Assembly (NCBI GenBank): GCA_002256435.1
Contig: NKJC01000001.1
Coordinates: 1,922,001 to 1,986,000 of the forward strand
Source: Chitinophagaceae bacterium BSSC1
GTDB lineage: Bacteria; Bacteroidota; Bacteroidia; Chitinophagales; Chitinophagaceae
Length of the DNA: 64,000 nt
Direction: 5' to 3'
Below, piece by piece: positions 34,909 through 43,441 of the stretch; position 1 is the stretch's first letter; each line of letters starts with the position of its first letter. Under the pieces are notes generated by a model. It did no database searches and had not been told where the DNA came from. It saw only the letters and a program-made list of their open reading frames with translations. Both the position numbers and the translations under genes were made by a program.

Positions 34909-35205
34909 ATGGAAGAACTGATTCCCGTAAATATTGTCATTGCAGATAGAACCTATCGCCTGAAAATTGAAGTTTCAGACGAGGAAATGGTACGCAAAAC
35001 CGCTGGTTTGATCAATGACAAGATCACCGAATTCAAAACCAATTTTGCCGGCAAAGACATGCAGGACTATGTTTCCATGGCCCTGCTTTGGTTTGCAACA
35101 GAACAGTCTCAGTCTGAAAACCTCTTGGTTAAATGGAACGATCTTGCCCTGCAATTAGGGGGATTGGAGAAGCAGTTAGACAAGGCCCTCCAAGAAAATA
35201 AGTAA
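34909..35205 (+). CDS. zapA: Cell division protein ZapA
   Basis: Small protein that bundles FtsZ filaments at the division site. The 98-residue product has the ZapA globular head (IPVNIVIADRTYRLKIEVSDEEMVRKTAGLIN) and a C-terminal coiled coil (ENLLVKWNDLALQLGGLEKQLDKAL). Length and the VNIVIADRTY / EEMVRKTAGLI pattern are typical of Bacteroidota ZapA. Encoded right after a coiled-coil gene and before rny. The 129-base gap that follows has no 6S RNA-like structure I can support. Confidence 0.92.
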   Translation: MEELIPVNIVIADRTYRLKIEVSDEEMVRKTAGLINDKITEFKTNFAGKDMQDYVSMALLWFATEQSQSENLLVKWNDLALQLGGLEKQLDKALQENK

Positions 35206-35334
35206 TGCCCCTAGCTTAGACATTTCACTTTGATTATTTGACTATCTTCGCCTATTGTCATTTGTTCATTATGAAAAAATGAGATGTGACCAGTGAAAAA
35301 CGATTCTGAACTTTTTTAAAAAATTTCCAAGAAC

Positions 35335-36900
35335 ATGGATCCAATGATTTTATCTATTATAATTGGTGCAGTATCACTAATTGTGGGTGTTGTCTCGGGT
35401 AAACTTTTGTTTAACCAGAACACCAAAAAACAGGTGGAAGAAGCCGAATTACAGGCTCAAACCATTTTAAAAGAAGCCGAATTGAGGGCTGAAACCGTAA
35501 AAAAAGAAAAACAACTAGAGGCTAAAGAGCGCTTTGTACAGTTGAAAAGTGAGTATGAGAAAGAGGTAAATGAGCGTAATCGCAAACTGGGTGAAGCTGA
35601 AAACCGCATCAAGCAAAAAGAGGTTTCTATTAACCAAAAAGAAGCCAACCTTGACAAACAGAGCAAGGATAATGACGTAATCAAGGAAAACTTGAATCGT
35701 CAGATTGAAGTGGTGAACCTAAAGCGCACAGAGCTGGAAAAGCACCAAGAAGAGCATATTCGTAGACTAGAAAAAATTGCCAACCTAAGCGCAGAAGAAG
35801 CCAAGGCCCAATTGATTGAAAGCCTGAAGCAAGAAGCTCATTCACAAGCCTTGAGTCTGCAGCAAGACATTATTGAAGACGCCAAACTCAAAGCCAATAA
35901 GGAAGCCCGTAAGATTGTAATCCAGTCTATTCAGCGTACTGCTGCGGAAATCACTATTGAGAACACCGTAACCGTATTCAACTTAGAAACAGACGAAATT
36001 AAAGGTCAGATTATTGGTAGAGAGGGTAGGAATATCCGCGCTATTGAAGCCGCAACTGGTGTTGACTTAATTGTAGACGATACTCCTGAGGCTATTATCC
36101 TGTCTTCTTTTGACCCCTTGCGCAGAGAAATTGCTCGTTTGAGCTTGCAGCGTCTGGTGGCCGATGGTAGAATTCACCCAGCCCGTATTGAAGAAGTGGT
36201 TGAAAAAACCCGCAGACAATTGGAAGAGCAGGTGATGGAAATTGGTGAAAGAACTGTGATAGAAATGGGCATCCATGGTCTGCACAAAGAATTGGTGCGC
36301 ATAGTTGGTAAAATGCGTTTCCGTTCTTCTTATGGTCAGAACTTGCTGATGCACAGCAGAGAAACCGCCAATTTGTGCGGAATCATGGCGGCAGAATTGG
36401 GTATGAACCCCAAATTGGCCAAACGCGCTGGTTTACTCCATGATATTGGTAAGGTTCCTGATGAGGAAACTGAATTGAGCCACGCATTATTAGGAGCCAA
36501 ATTGGCTGAAAAATATGGCGAGAACCCTGCAGTAGTCAATGCTATTGGAGCTCACCACGATGAAATGGAAATGCAATACGTGATTTCTCCTATTATTCAG
36601 GCTTGTGACGCCATTAGCGGTGCTAGACCAGGAGCAAGAAGGGAGATCATGCAACAATACTTGCAAAGGATCAAGGACCTAGAAAACCTAGCCATGGCTT
36701 ATCAAGGCGTAGAAAAAGCCTATGCCATTCAAGCTGGTAGGGAATTAAGGGTCATTGTTGAGGCTGAAAAGGTTACAGATGGCGATAGCGATAAGCTAAG
36801 CTTTGAAATAGCCCAGAAAATCCAGACAGATATGACCTATCCAGGTCAGATTAAAGTAACCGTTATTAGAGAAAAAAGAGCTGTAAACGTAGCCAGATAA
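35335..36900 (+). CDS. rny: Ribonuclease Y
   Basis: Membrane-anchored endoribonuclease that starts mRNA decay. The 521-residue protein has one N-terminal transmembrane helix ([21 protein letters not shown]), a long charged coiled coil (about 30-200), a KH domain ([21 protein letters not shown]) and an HD domain with the metal site [13 protein letters not shown] and later NAIGAHHDE. All four parts are in the known order and the length is normal. It lies between zapA and rplS; rplS has a separate promoter box. Confidence 0.97.
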   Translation: MDPMILSIIIGAVSLIVGVVSGKLLFNQNTKKQVEEAELQAQTILKEAELRAETVKKEKQLEAKERFVQLKSEYEKEVNERNRKLGEAENRIKQKEVSINQKEANLDKQSKDNDVIKENLNRQIEVVNLKRTELEKHQEEHIRRLEKIANLSAEEAKAQLIESLKQEAHSQALSLQQDIIEDAKLKANKEARKIVIQSIQRTAAEITIENTVTVFNLETDEIKGQIIGREGRNIRAIEAATGVDLIVDDTPEAIILSSFDPLRREIARLSLQRLVADGRIHPARIEEVVEKTRRQLEEQVMEIGERTVIEMGIHGLHKELVRIVGKMRFRSSYGQNLLMHSRETANLCGIMAAELGMNPKLAKRAGLLHDIGKVPDEETELSHALLGAKLAEKYGENPAVVNAIGAHHDEMEMQYVISPIIQACDAISGARPGARREIMQQYLQRIKDLENLAMAYQGVEKAYAIQAGRELRVIVEAEKVTDGDSDKLSFEIAQKIQTDMTYPGQIKVTVIREKRAVNVAR

Positions 36901-36941
36901 AAAATATTCTAGTTTTAGTGTAAATTTTATCTTTTATCCCC

Positions 36942-36949
36942 TACCTTTG
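36942..36949 (+). promoter_or_regulatory. Candidate -7 box for rplS
   Basis: TACCTTTG, an exact and typical Bacteroidota -7 element, lies 22 bases before the rplS ATG. The -33 position lacks a clear TTG. Confidence 0.6.
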
Positions 36950-36971
36950 CCGTCCGTTAAAAATTAAAGTT

Positions 36972-37322
36972 ATGAACGCAGCAGTTCAGTTTGTACACGA
37001 ACAATTGACCGTTAAGAAAGAATACCCTAAGTTTAAGGCAGGTGATAACATCACTGTGAACTATAAGATTGTAGAGGGTGGTAAAGAGCGTATCCAGAGC
37101 TTCCGTGGCGATGTGATCAAGATGCAAGGCAATGGTGCCACAGCTTCTTTCACTGTACGTAAGATTTCTGATGGTGTAGGCGTTGAGCGTCTGTTCCCGA
37201 TTCTGTCTCCAAACATCGACAGCATCTTGTTGAACAAAACAGGTAAAGTACGTAGAGCTAGGTTGTATTACCTACGTGAGCGTAGCGGTAAATCTGCTCG
37301 TATTAAAGAAAAACGTTTCTAA
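36972..37322 (+). CDS. rplS: 50S ribosomal protein L19
   Basis: Large-subunit protein at the 30S-50S interface. The 116-residue product has the conserved core YPKFKAGDNITVNYKIVEGGKERIQ (here YPKFKAGDNITVNYKI), SFRGDVIKMQGNG, FTVRKISDGVGVERLFP and RRARLYYLRERSGKSARIKEK, which are diagnostic. Own promoter box upstream and a strong terminator downstream indicate a single-gene unit. Confidence 0.98.
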   Translation: MNAAVQFVHEQLTVKKEYPKFKAGDNITVNYKIVEGGKERIQSFRGDVIKMQGNGATASFTVRKISDGVGVERLFPILSPNIDSILLNKTGKVRRARLYYLRERSGKSARIKEKRF

Positions 37323-37341
37323 TTTTCTAGTTGAAAATAAG

Positions 37342-37379
37342 AAAAGCGGAAGGTTAGCAATGCTGAACTTCCGCTTTTT
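37342..37379 (+). terminator. Intrinsic terminator after rplS
   Basis: AAAAGCGGAAG (37342-37352) pairs with CTTCCGCTTTT (37368-37378) across a 15-base loop that can itself form a small AGC/GCT stem; T5 at the end. High GC in the stem makes it efficient. Confidence 0.92.
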
Positions 37380-37411
37380 CGTTAAAACTTGTCAAGCTTA
37401 GGTAGATTTAA

Positions 37412-37441
37412 TTGCTCAGCATTTCTTTTGCCTTAACTTTG
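37412..37441 (+). promoter_or_regulatory. Canonical promoter for tatA
   Basis: TTG (37412-37414), 19-bp spacer, TAACTTTG (37434-37441): this matches the full Bacteroidota consensus TTG-N19-TAnnTTTG. It places the start about 15 bases before the tatA ATG at 37462. Best promoter match in the window. Confidence 0.75.
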
Positions 37442-37461
37442 ACCACCTCAAATCAATTTTT

Positions 37462-37659
37462 ATGGGAAATTTAGGATTTCAAGAAATTTTGCTCATCGCT
37501 GTTGTGGTGTTGGTATTGTTTGGTGGTCGTAAGATCCCCGAATTCATGAGAGGCCTTGGAAAAGGTATCCGTGAGTTTAACGACGCTAAGAACAACGTGA
37601 AAAAAGAATTAGAAGAAGGTATGAAGGAAAAGGATAGCACTCCTACCACTCAACCTTAA
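37462..37659 (+). CDS. tatA: Twin-arginine translocase subunit TatA/E
   Basis: Pore-forming component for export of folded proteins. The 65-residue protein has the short N-terminal helix ([18 protein letters not shown]), the FG hinge, the amphipathic helix ([19 protein letters not shown]) and a charged tail. That pattern is diagnostic for TatA/B; the length favours TatA. tatC is not in the window. It precedes gatA by 26 bases. Confidence 0.95.
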   Translation: MGNLGFQEILLIAVVVLVLFGGRKIPEFMRGLGKGIREFNDAKNNVKKELEEGMKEKDSTPTTQP

Positions 37660-37685
37660 TTGCTACCATTAAATCTCTTTAGCCT

Positions 37686-39131
37686 TTGTTTAGGTATAGC
37701 TCCATCAAAGACTATCACAATGCATTACAGAACGGCCAAACCACCTGTGTGGAGGCCGTTCGTTTTTATGTAGATGCCATTGCCGCCAGACCTGGCCTAA
37801 ATGCCTATCTGGAAGTTTTTGCCCAAGAAGCTTTGGCAAAAGCCGCTGAACTAGATGCCCACCGCGCCAGCGGCGCTACCATGGGCAAATTGCATGGCGT
37901 GGTAGTGGGTATCAAAGACGTGATTTGTTACAAGGGACACGCCGTTAGTGCCGGTTCCAAAATCTTAGAAAATTTTACCAGTGTTTATAATGCCACCGCA
38001 GTTGAAAAACTGTTGGAGCAGGAAGCCATTATTATTGGCCGCCAAAACTGTGATGAGTTTGCCATGGGCAGCTCTAGCGAAAACTCAGCTTTTGGTCCTG
38101 TAAAAAATGCCTTGGATGAAACCCGTGTACCGGGTGGTTCATCGGGTGGTTCTGCCGTGAGTGTACAGGCTGGACTAGCCATGGTGAGTTTGGGTTCTGA
38201 TACCGGTGGTTCTGTTAGACAACCAGCTGATTTTTGTGGTGTAGTGGGTCTGAAACCCAGCTATGGCCGCATTTCACGCTATGGTTTAATTGCCTATGCG
38301 TCTTCTTTTGACCAGATTGGCATTTTTGCACAATCGGTAGAAGACGCTGCCCTAGTGTTGGAAGTGATTTCCGGCAAGGATAATTTTGATAGCACGGTTT
38401 CTCAACAAGAAGTGCCTGCATTTTCAAATCTTGGTCCTGCCAAAAAATATAAAATTGCCTATTTTAAACAGGCATTGGAACACCCGGGTCTGGATCCAGA
38501 AATCAGAACCGCTGTTCAAGGATTAATTGAACAACTGCGCAGTCAGGGTGTTCAAGTGGATCCTATTGAATTTAACCTGCTTGACCAAGTAGTGCCTACC
38601 TATTATGTTTTAACCACCGCGGAAGCTTCAAGCAATCTGTCTAGGTTTGATGGCGTACGTTATGGTCATAGAACCAGTATTCAAGATGTAGACCTGAACC
38701 AATTATACAAAGCATCAAGAACCGAGGGATTTGGAAAAGAAGTGCAAAGAAGGATTCTGTTAGGCACATTTGTACTCAGTTCTGGTTATTTTGACGCTTA
38801 TTTTACCAAGGCTCAGCAGGTGAGACGCATTTTATGGAACAAGGCCAACGAGGTTTTTGCGGGTTATGACCTGCTGATTTCTCCCACGGTGCCGGCTCCG
38901 GCATTCAAATTGGGTGAAAAGTCTGACGACCAGGTGGCCATGTTTTTGGCCGATATTTATACTGTTTTTGCCAATTTAGTGGGCATTCCGGCCATTTCTA
39001 TTCCCCTTTTCCAGCATTCCAATGGTATGCCCTTTGGTTTGCAGCTTATGAGCAGCCATTTTCAGGAAAGCGATTTACTACAATTCTCCGCCCAATTGAT
39101 GGCTGGCAAGCCTTCACAAAGCGTTAAGTAA
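37686..39131 (+). CDS. gatA: Asp/Glu-tRNA amidotransferase subunit A
   Basis: Amidase subunit of GatCAB, which converts Glu-tRNA-Gln to Gln-tRNA-Gln (and Asp-tRNA-Asn). The 481-residue protein carries the catalytic Lys in GVVVGIKDVICYKG, the Gly/Ser-rich PGGSSGGSAVSVQAG and the Ser nucleophile in GSDTGGSVRQPA. An in-frame TAG at 37680 precedes the first possible start, TTG at 37686; no ATG exists near it, and the residues after the TTG (FRYSSIKDYHNALQNG) look like the native N-terminus. gatB and gatC are not here. Confidence 0.96.
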   Translation: MFRYSSIKDYHNALQNGQTTCVEAVRFYVDAIAARPGLNAYLEVFAQEALAKAAELDAHRASGATMGKLHGVVVGIKDVICYKGHAVSAGSKILENFTSVYNATAVEKLLEQEAIIIGRQNCDEFAMGSSSENSAFGPVKNALDETRVPGGSSGGSAVSVQAGLAMVSLGSDTGGSVRQPADFCGVVGLKPSYGRISRYGLIAYASSFDQIGIFAQSVEDAALVLEVISGKDNFDSTVSQQEVPAFSNLGPAKKYKIAYFKQALEHPGLDPEIRTAVQGLIEQLRSQGVQVDPIEFNLLDQVVPTYYVLTTAEASSNLSRFDGVRYGHRTSIQDVDLNQLYKASRTEGFGKEVQRRILLGTFVLSSGYFDAYFTKAQQVRRILWNKANEVFAGYDLLISPTVPAPAFKLGEKSDDQVAMFLADIYTVFANLVGIPAISIPLFQHSNGMPFGLQLMSSHFQESDLLQFSAQLMAGKPSQSVK

Positions 39132-39139
39132 TTAAAGTT

Positions 39140-39147
39140 TAAATTTG
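39140..39147 (+). promoter_or_regulatory. Candidate -7 box for the lytic transglycosylase gene
   Basis: TAAATTTG matches TAnnTTTG and ends 24 bases before the ATG at 39172, just after the gatA stop. The -33 position has no clear TTG. Confidence 0.4.
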
Positions 39148-39171
39148 CGGTTCATTAATTGAGTCCTATTC

Positions 39172-40242
39172 ATGAAATGGTATGGAATTTCTTTGCAAAA
39201 CCGCATCTCCCTTTCCCGCGCTTGGCTGGTAGGGTTTGCCTGTTTGGCAGGAACTATTGGTACCCTTTCTTTTAGAACAGACCTTAGTTTTAAAGATCAA
39301 CAAACCACCGATAGTACCCAGGACAAATACGGTTTTAAGTCTTTGTTCAAGACCAATCAGTTCAATGCCAACAAGCCCTATATTGACCAACTGAATCCAA
39401 GAGCAGTATCTTTTGTACAAGAATATATTCGCAAACAGGGTAAGGAATTACAACGCATGAAAGGTTGGGGAAAGCCCTATTTTGACTTGTATGACAATGT
39501 GTTAACCACCTATGGGATTCCCAAAGAAATGAAATACCTGAGTGTCATTGAAAGCCATTTGCAAGCAGGATTGGTTTCTTGGGCCGGTGCTGTTGGACCT
39601 TGGCAAATCATGGACTATGAAGCAAAGCGTTTTGGATTACGCGTGGGTGGCATGGGCGATGAGCGCATGGACTTTTACAAAAGCACCCATGTAGCGGCCA
39701 AACTGATGAAAGAATTGTATGCAGAATTTGGCGACTGGCTCTTAGTAGTAGCTGCTTATAATGGTGGTGCTGGAAGGGTGCGTCAGTGTATTAGAAAAGC
39801 AAATAGTAGAGACTTTTGGGACCTACAATATTACTTGCCTGAAGAGACTCGCAACCACGTAAAAAAATTCATTGGAACCCATTATGCCATGGAAGGAGGC
39901 GGTGGCTGGACTACTTTAACGGCGGAAGAAACCACACAGGTAAAAGCTTCCATGGTAAAAAACAATAACCAGGTTCCTTTGAATGAAGCAGAACAAGCCA
40001 ATACTTCTTTGGTAGAACTCAGTGGTAGGTATCATTCCATGGTAGTGGCCAATGGATTGGTCATGGATATTGTCCAGTTCAATAGACTGAACCCCGGATT
40101 TGACAAGGCTTTGGCAGAAGGTAGAAAATACAGCATGCGCATTCCCAAGGATAAAATAGCGGTTTTTGAAGCCAGAAAACAACAGTTGTTGATGGAATCT
40201 TTTAGGTTGTTGATAGAAGGGTCTGCCACACCCAATGGTTAA
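39172..40242 (+). CDS. Lytic transglycosylase (MltD/Slt-like)
   Basis: Cleaves the glycan strand of peptidoglycan to 1,6-anhydromuramyl products. The 356-residue protein has an N-terminal hydrophobic segment (about 14-33, signal or anchor), then the SLT domain (about 100-250) with the catalytic Glu in YLSVIESHLQAGLVSWAGA, the following GPWQIMDYEAKRFGL and the AYNGGAGRV motif. The C-terminal 80 residues (SGRYHSMVVANGLVMDIVQFNRLNP) look like a degenerate LysM-like unit, uncertain. Its stop overlaps the convergent pabB stop by 4 bases. Confidence 0.93.
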   Translation: MKWYGISLQNRISLSRAWLVGFACLAGTIGTLSFRTDLSFKDQQTTDSTQDKYGFKSLFKTNQFNANKPYIDQLNPRAVSFVQEYIRKQGKELQRMKGWGKPYFDLYDNVLTTYGIPKEMKYLSVIESHLQAGLVSWAGAVGPWQIMDYEAKRFGLRVGGMGDERMDFYKSTHVAAKLMKELYAEFGDWLLVVAAYNGGAGRVRQCIRKANSRDFWDLQYYLPEETRNHVKKFIGTHYAMEGGGGWTTLTAEETTQVKASMVKNNNQVPLNEAEQANTSLVELSGRYHSMVVANGLVMDIVQFNRLNPGFDKALAEGRKYSMRIPKDKIAVFEARKQQLLMESFRLLIEGSATPNG

Positions 40243-41531
40243 CCCAAGACCTGCATAATGGCCCCAGCTTTGGCCAAACATTCTTCGTATTCTTTTTCAG
40301 CGTCACTATAAAATGTAATGCCACCACCCACTTGGTAACTCAGGTATTGATTGGCTTGGTTGTAGAGAATACTTCTGATGACAACATTAAAATCAAAATC
40401 CCCATTGGGTTCAATATAGCCTACGGCTCCTGAATACAAACCTCTTCTACTTTCTTCGTACTGTTCAATCAATTGCATCACTTTGAACTTGGGTGCACCC
40501 GTCATGCTGCCCATGGGAAAACTGGCATTTAGTATGGCACAAAGATCCATACCGGCTGCTGGTTCACCCATAATAGTAGACACCATTTGGTGTACTTGTG
40601 GAAAGCGATAAATACCAAATAGTTCCTCCACTTTTACGCTACCTGGTTTGCATACCCGGCTTAGGTCATTGCGCACCAGGTCTACTACCATCACGTTCTC
40701 GCTTTGGTCTTTCACACTATTGCGCAATTGGTTTTCTAAGACTAGATCTTGTGCAGGATTTTCCAAGTCTCTTTTCAACGTACCCTTGATGGGTTGAGAA
40801 ATGAGGTGATTATTTTTTTGCTGCAAATACCTTTCTGGACTAGCGCAAAGTAGATAAGAGGAATGATATTTATAAAAACAGGCAAAGGGGTTGGGTGATA
40901 TTTGATTGAGTGCTAAGTAAACATCTATTGGGTCAATGCTGGCCTGCTCTGCAAAAAACTCCTGACAAAAATTGAGTTCATAGCAATCACCTTTTAGGAT
41001 ATGATTCTGAATGCTGCGAATCTTGGCTAGGTATTGCTCCTTGCTCATCCTGGCTTGCATCTGAACCTGCTTTTTTTCGGGTACTGCTGGCGCGATGTTA
41101 AAATCAAGATCACTAATGACTTGAAATAGTTCTTGGGTATTGGTTGTTTGAGAACTGATCAGTAGCAAATTGCCCTTTAGTTCCAGCACTGTTGCTGGTT
41201 CAAAAAAATAGAGATCAGGAAACCCCAATTTGTTTTCATGGGTAGATACAATACCAGTAATGCTTTCTTTTAAATCATAAGAAAGATGCCCAAAAACTCT
41301 TTGCGTTTTACCCTTTAGCCAATCACTCAGTTCTTGTAAGTGGTTAGACGTGGGCAAACATGCATCCATGGCGCCTACTGCTAGTACGCAATCAATATTT
41401 TGATGGGGAGAATGGTATTGGTGATTGTCCAATAAAGCACAAATGTTGAACCGGTTGGCCCAGATCAACATTTGTGTTTTGAATTGTTTAGGTTCGGGGA
41501 TAGTATGGTGGCTGCTGAATTTAGGCAGCAT
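40239..41531 (-). CDS. pabB: Aminodeoxychorismate synthase component I
   Basis: Makes 4-amino-4-deoxychorismate from chorismate for folate synthesis. The 430-residue protein is of the TrpE/PabB fold: PNPFACFYKYHSSYLLCASPERYL, the motif SQPIKGTLKRD, VMVVDLVRNDLSRVC and FPMGSMTGAPKFKVM. The Lys in PIKGT is the PabB form; TrpE has PIAGT. That supports folate rather than tryptophan. No trp or pabA gene is nearby. It lies 8 bases after the acidic-protein gene in the same direction. Confidence 0.9.
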   Translation of the reverse strand: MLPKFSSHHTIPEPKQFKTQMLIWANRFNICALLDNHQYHSPHQNIDCVLAVGAMDACLPTSNHLQELSDWLKGKTQRVFGHLSYDLKESITGIVSTHENKLGFPDLYFFEPATVLELKGNLLLISSQTTNTQELFQVISDLDFNIAPAVPEKKQVQMQARMSKEQYLAKIRSIQNHILKGDCYELNFCQEFFAEQASIDPIDVYLALNQISPNPFACFYKYHSSYLLCASPERYLQQKNNHLISQPIKGTLKRDLENPAQDLVLENQLRNSVKDQSENVMVVDLVRNDLSRVCKPGSVKVEELFGIYRFPQVHQMVSTIMGEPAAGMDLCAILNASFPMGSMTGAPKFKVMQLIEQYEESRRGLYSGAVGYIEPNGDFDFNVVIRSILYNQANQYLSYQVGGGITFYSDAEKEYEECLAKAGAIMQVLG

Positions 41532-41539
41532 ATGCGTGA

Positions 41540-41986
41540 TTAAAAATCATCGTCATCGTCATCATCAAATCCACTGTCCTTATCATTGAATAAGTCAAAC
41601 TCTTTGAAGTCTTCGTCCAATTTGAAATCATCATCCTCATCGGCTTTTTTCTTGCCTGCTGCAGGTGTTTTTTTAGCACCCTTGCTTTTTGGAATGTCAA
41701 ATTCGTCAAAGTCAGGATCCCAATCGTCTTCCTCTTCAGATTTTTCCCAATCGTCTTCTACGTCGTCTGATTCTTCATCATCGTCGTCATCGTCTTTAGA
41801 CTTTTTGGAAGTTCCTTTAGACGCAGATTTCTTTACCGGAGTATCCAGTTCATCATCGTCGTCTAAATCATCGTCATCATCCTCCAATTGTTTTTTGCTT
41901 TTTGGAGAAGGCTTTGCCGCATCGCTTTTAGCGGGGGTCTTTTTAGGTGAAGAGGATTTGCTATCCTTATCAGATTTCGCTGCCAT
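41540..41986 (-). CDS. Highly acidic low-complexity protein
   Basis: A 148-residue protein that by my count is about 39% Asp plus Glu (45 and 13). Organisation: a Lys/Ser/Pro-rich basic start, then alternating blocks of poly-Asp (up to seven) and Lys/Ser-rich patches, a central WEKSEEEDDWDPDFDEFDIP, and a C-terminal run of Asp ending in Phe. No hydrophobic core, signal peptide or Cys. It is almost surely disordered. Third-position variation (GAT and GAC, TCT and AGT mixed) supports real coding. It sits between purA and pabB. Function unknown; a DNA- or RNA-mimicking or chaperone role is speculation. Confidence 0.75.
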   Translation of the reverse strand: MAAKSDKDSKSSSPKKTPAKSDAAKPSPKSKKQLEDDDDDLDDDDELDTPVKKSASKGTSKKSKDDDDDDEESDDVEDDWEKSEEEDDWDPDFDEFDIPKSKGAKKTPAAGKKKADEDDDFKLDEDFKEFDLFNDKDSGFDDDDDDDF

Positions 41987-42073
41987 ATTCTAATAAGATT
42001 ATTGCGTAAAATTTCATTTCAAAATTGTATTCACCAAAAATATTTCCCTTTTTTTTCTGAAATGGGAAAATTT

Positions 42074-43351
<1,278 letters not shown>

Positions 43352-43358
43352 TCAGGGG

Positions 43359-43366
43359 CAAAAATA
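43359..43366 (-). promoter_or_regulatory. Candidate -7 box for purA
   Basis: On the minus strand TATTTTTG matches TAnnTTTG and ends 22 bases before the purA ATG. No TTG at the -33 distance is clear. Confidence 0.45.
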
Positions 43367-43441
43367 AGCCTTGACCATCAGTAAAAATGAAATGATTTGA
43401 ATTTATTGTATTGTTTTTTCTAAGAATTCTGCAAACCCTTG

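Noticed and set aside
35206..35334. 6S RNA gene downstream of zapA, as in E. coli
   Set aside because: The gap is only 129 bases and shows no long interrupted hairpin typical of 6S RNA.
39900..40242. LysM domain at the C-terminus of the lytic transglycosylase
   Set aside because: The region has the right size and an N-R-L-N-P element but lacks the usual LysM start and spacing, so I list it only as a degenerate LysM-like unit.
40239..41531. Anthranilate synthase TrpE
   Set aside because: The substrate motif is PIKGT, the PabB form, and no trp genes are nearby.
41586..41993. Ser-rich open frame opposite the acidic gene
   Set aside because: It is the antisense image of Asp/Lys codons (poly-Ser from GAT/GAC complement). 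The minus-strand frame has a proper start and sits in an operon-like run.
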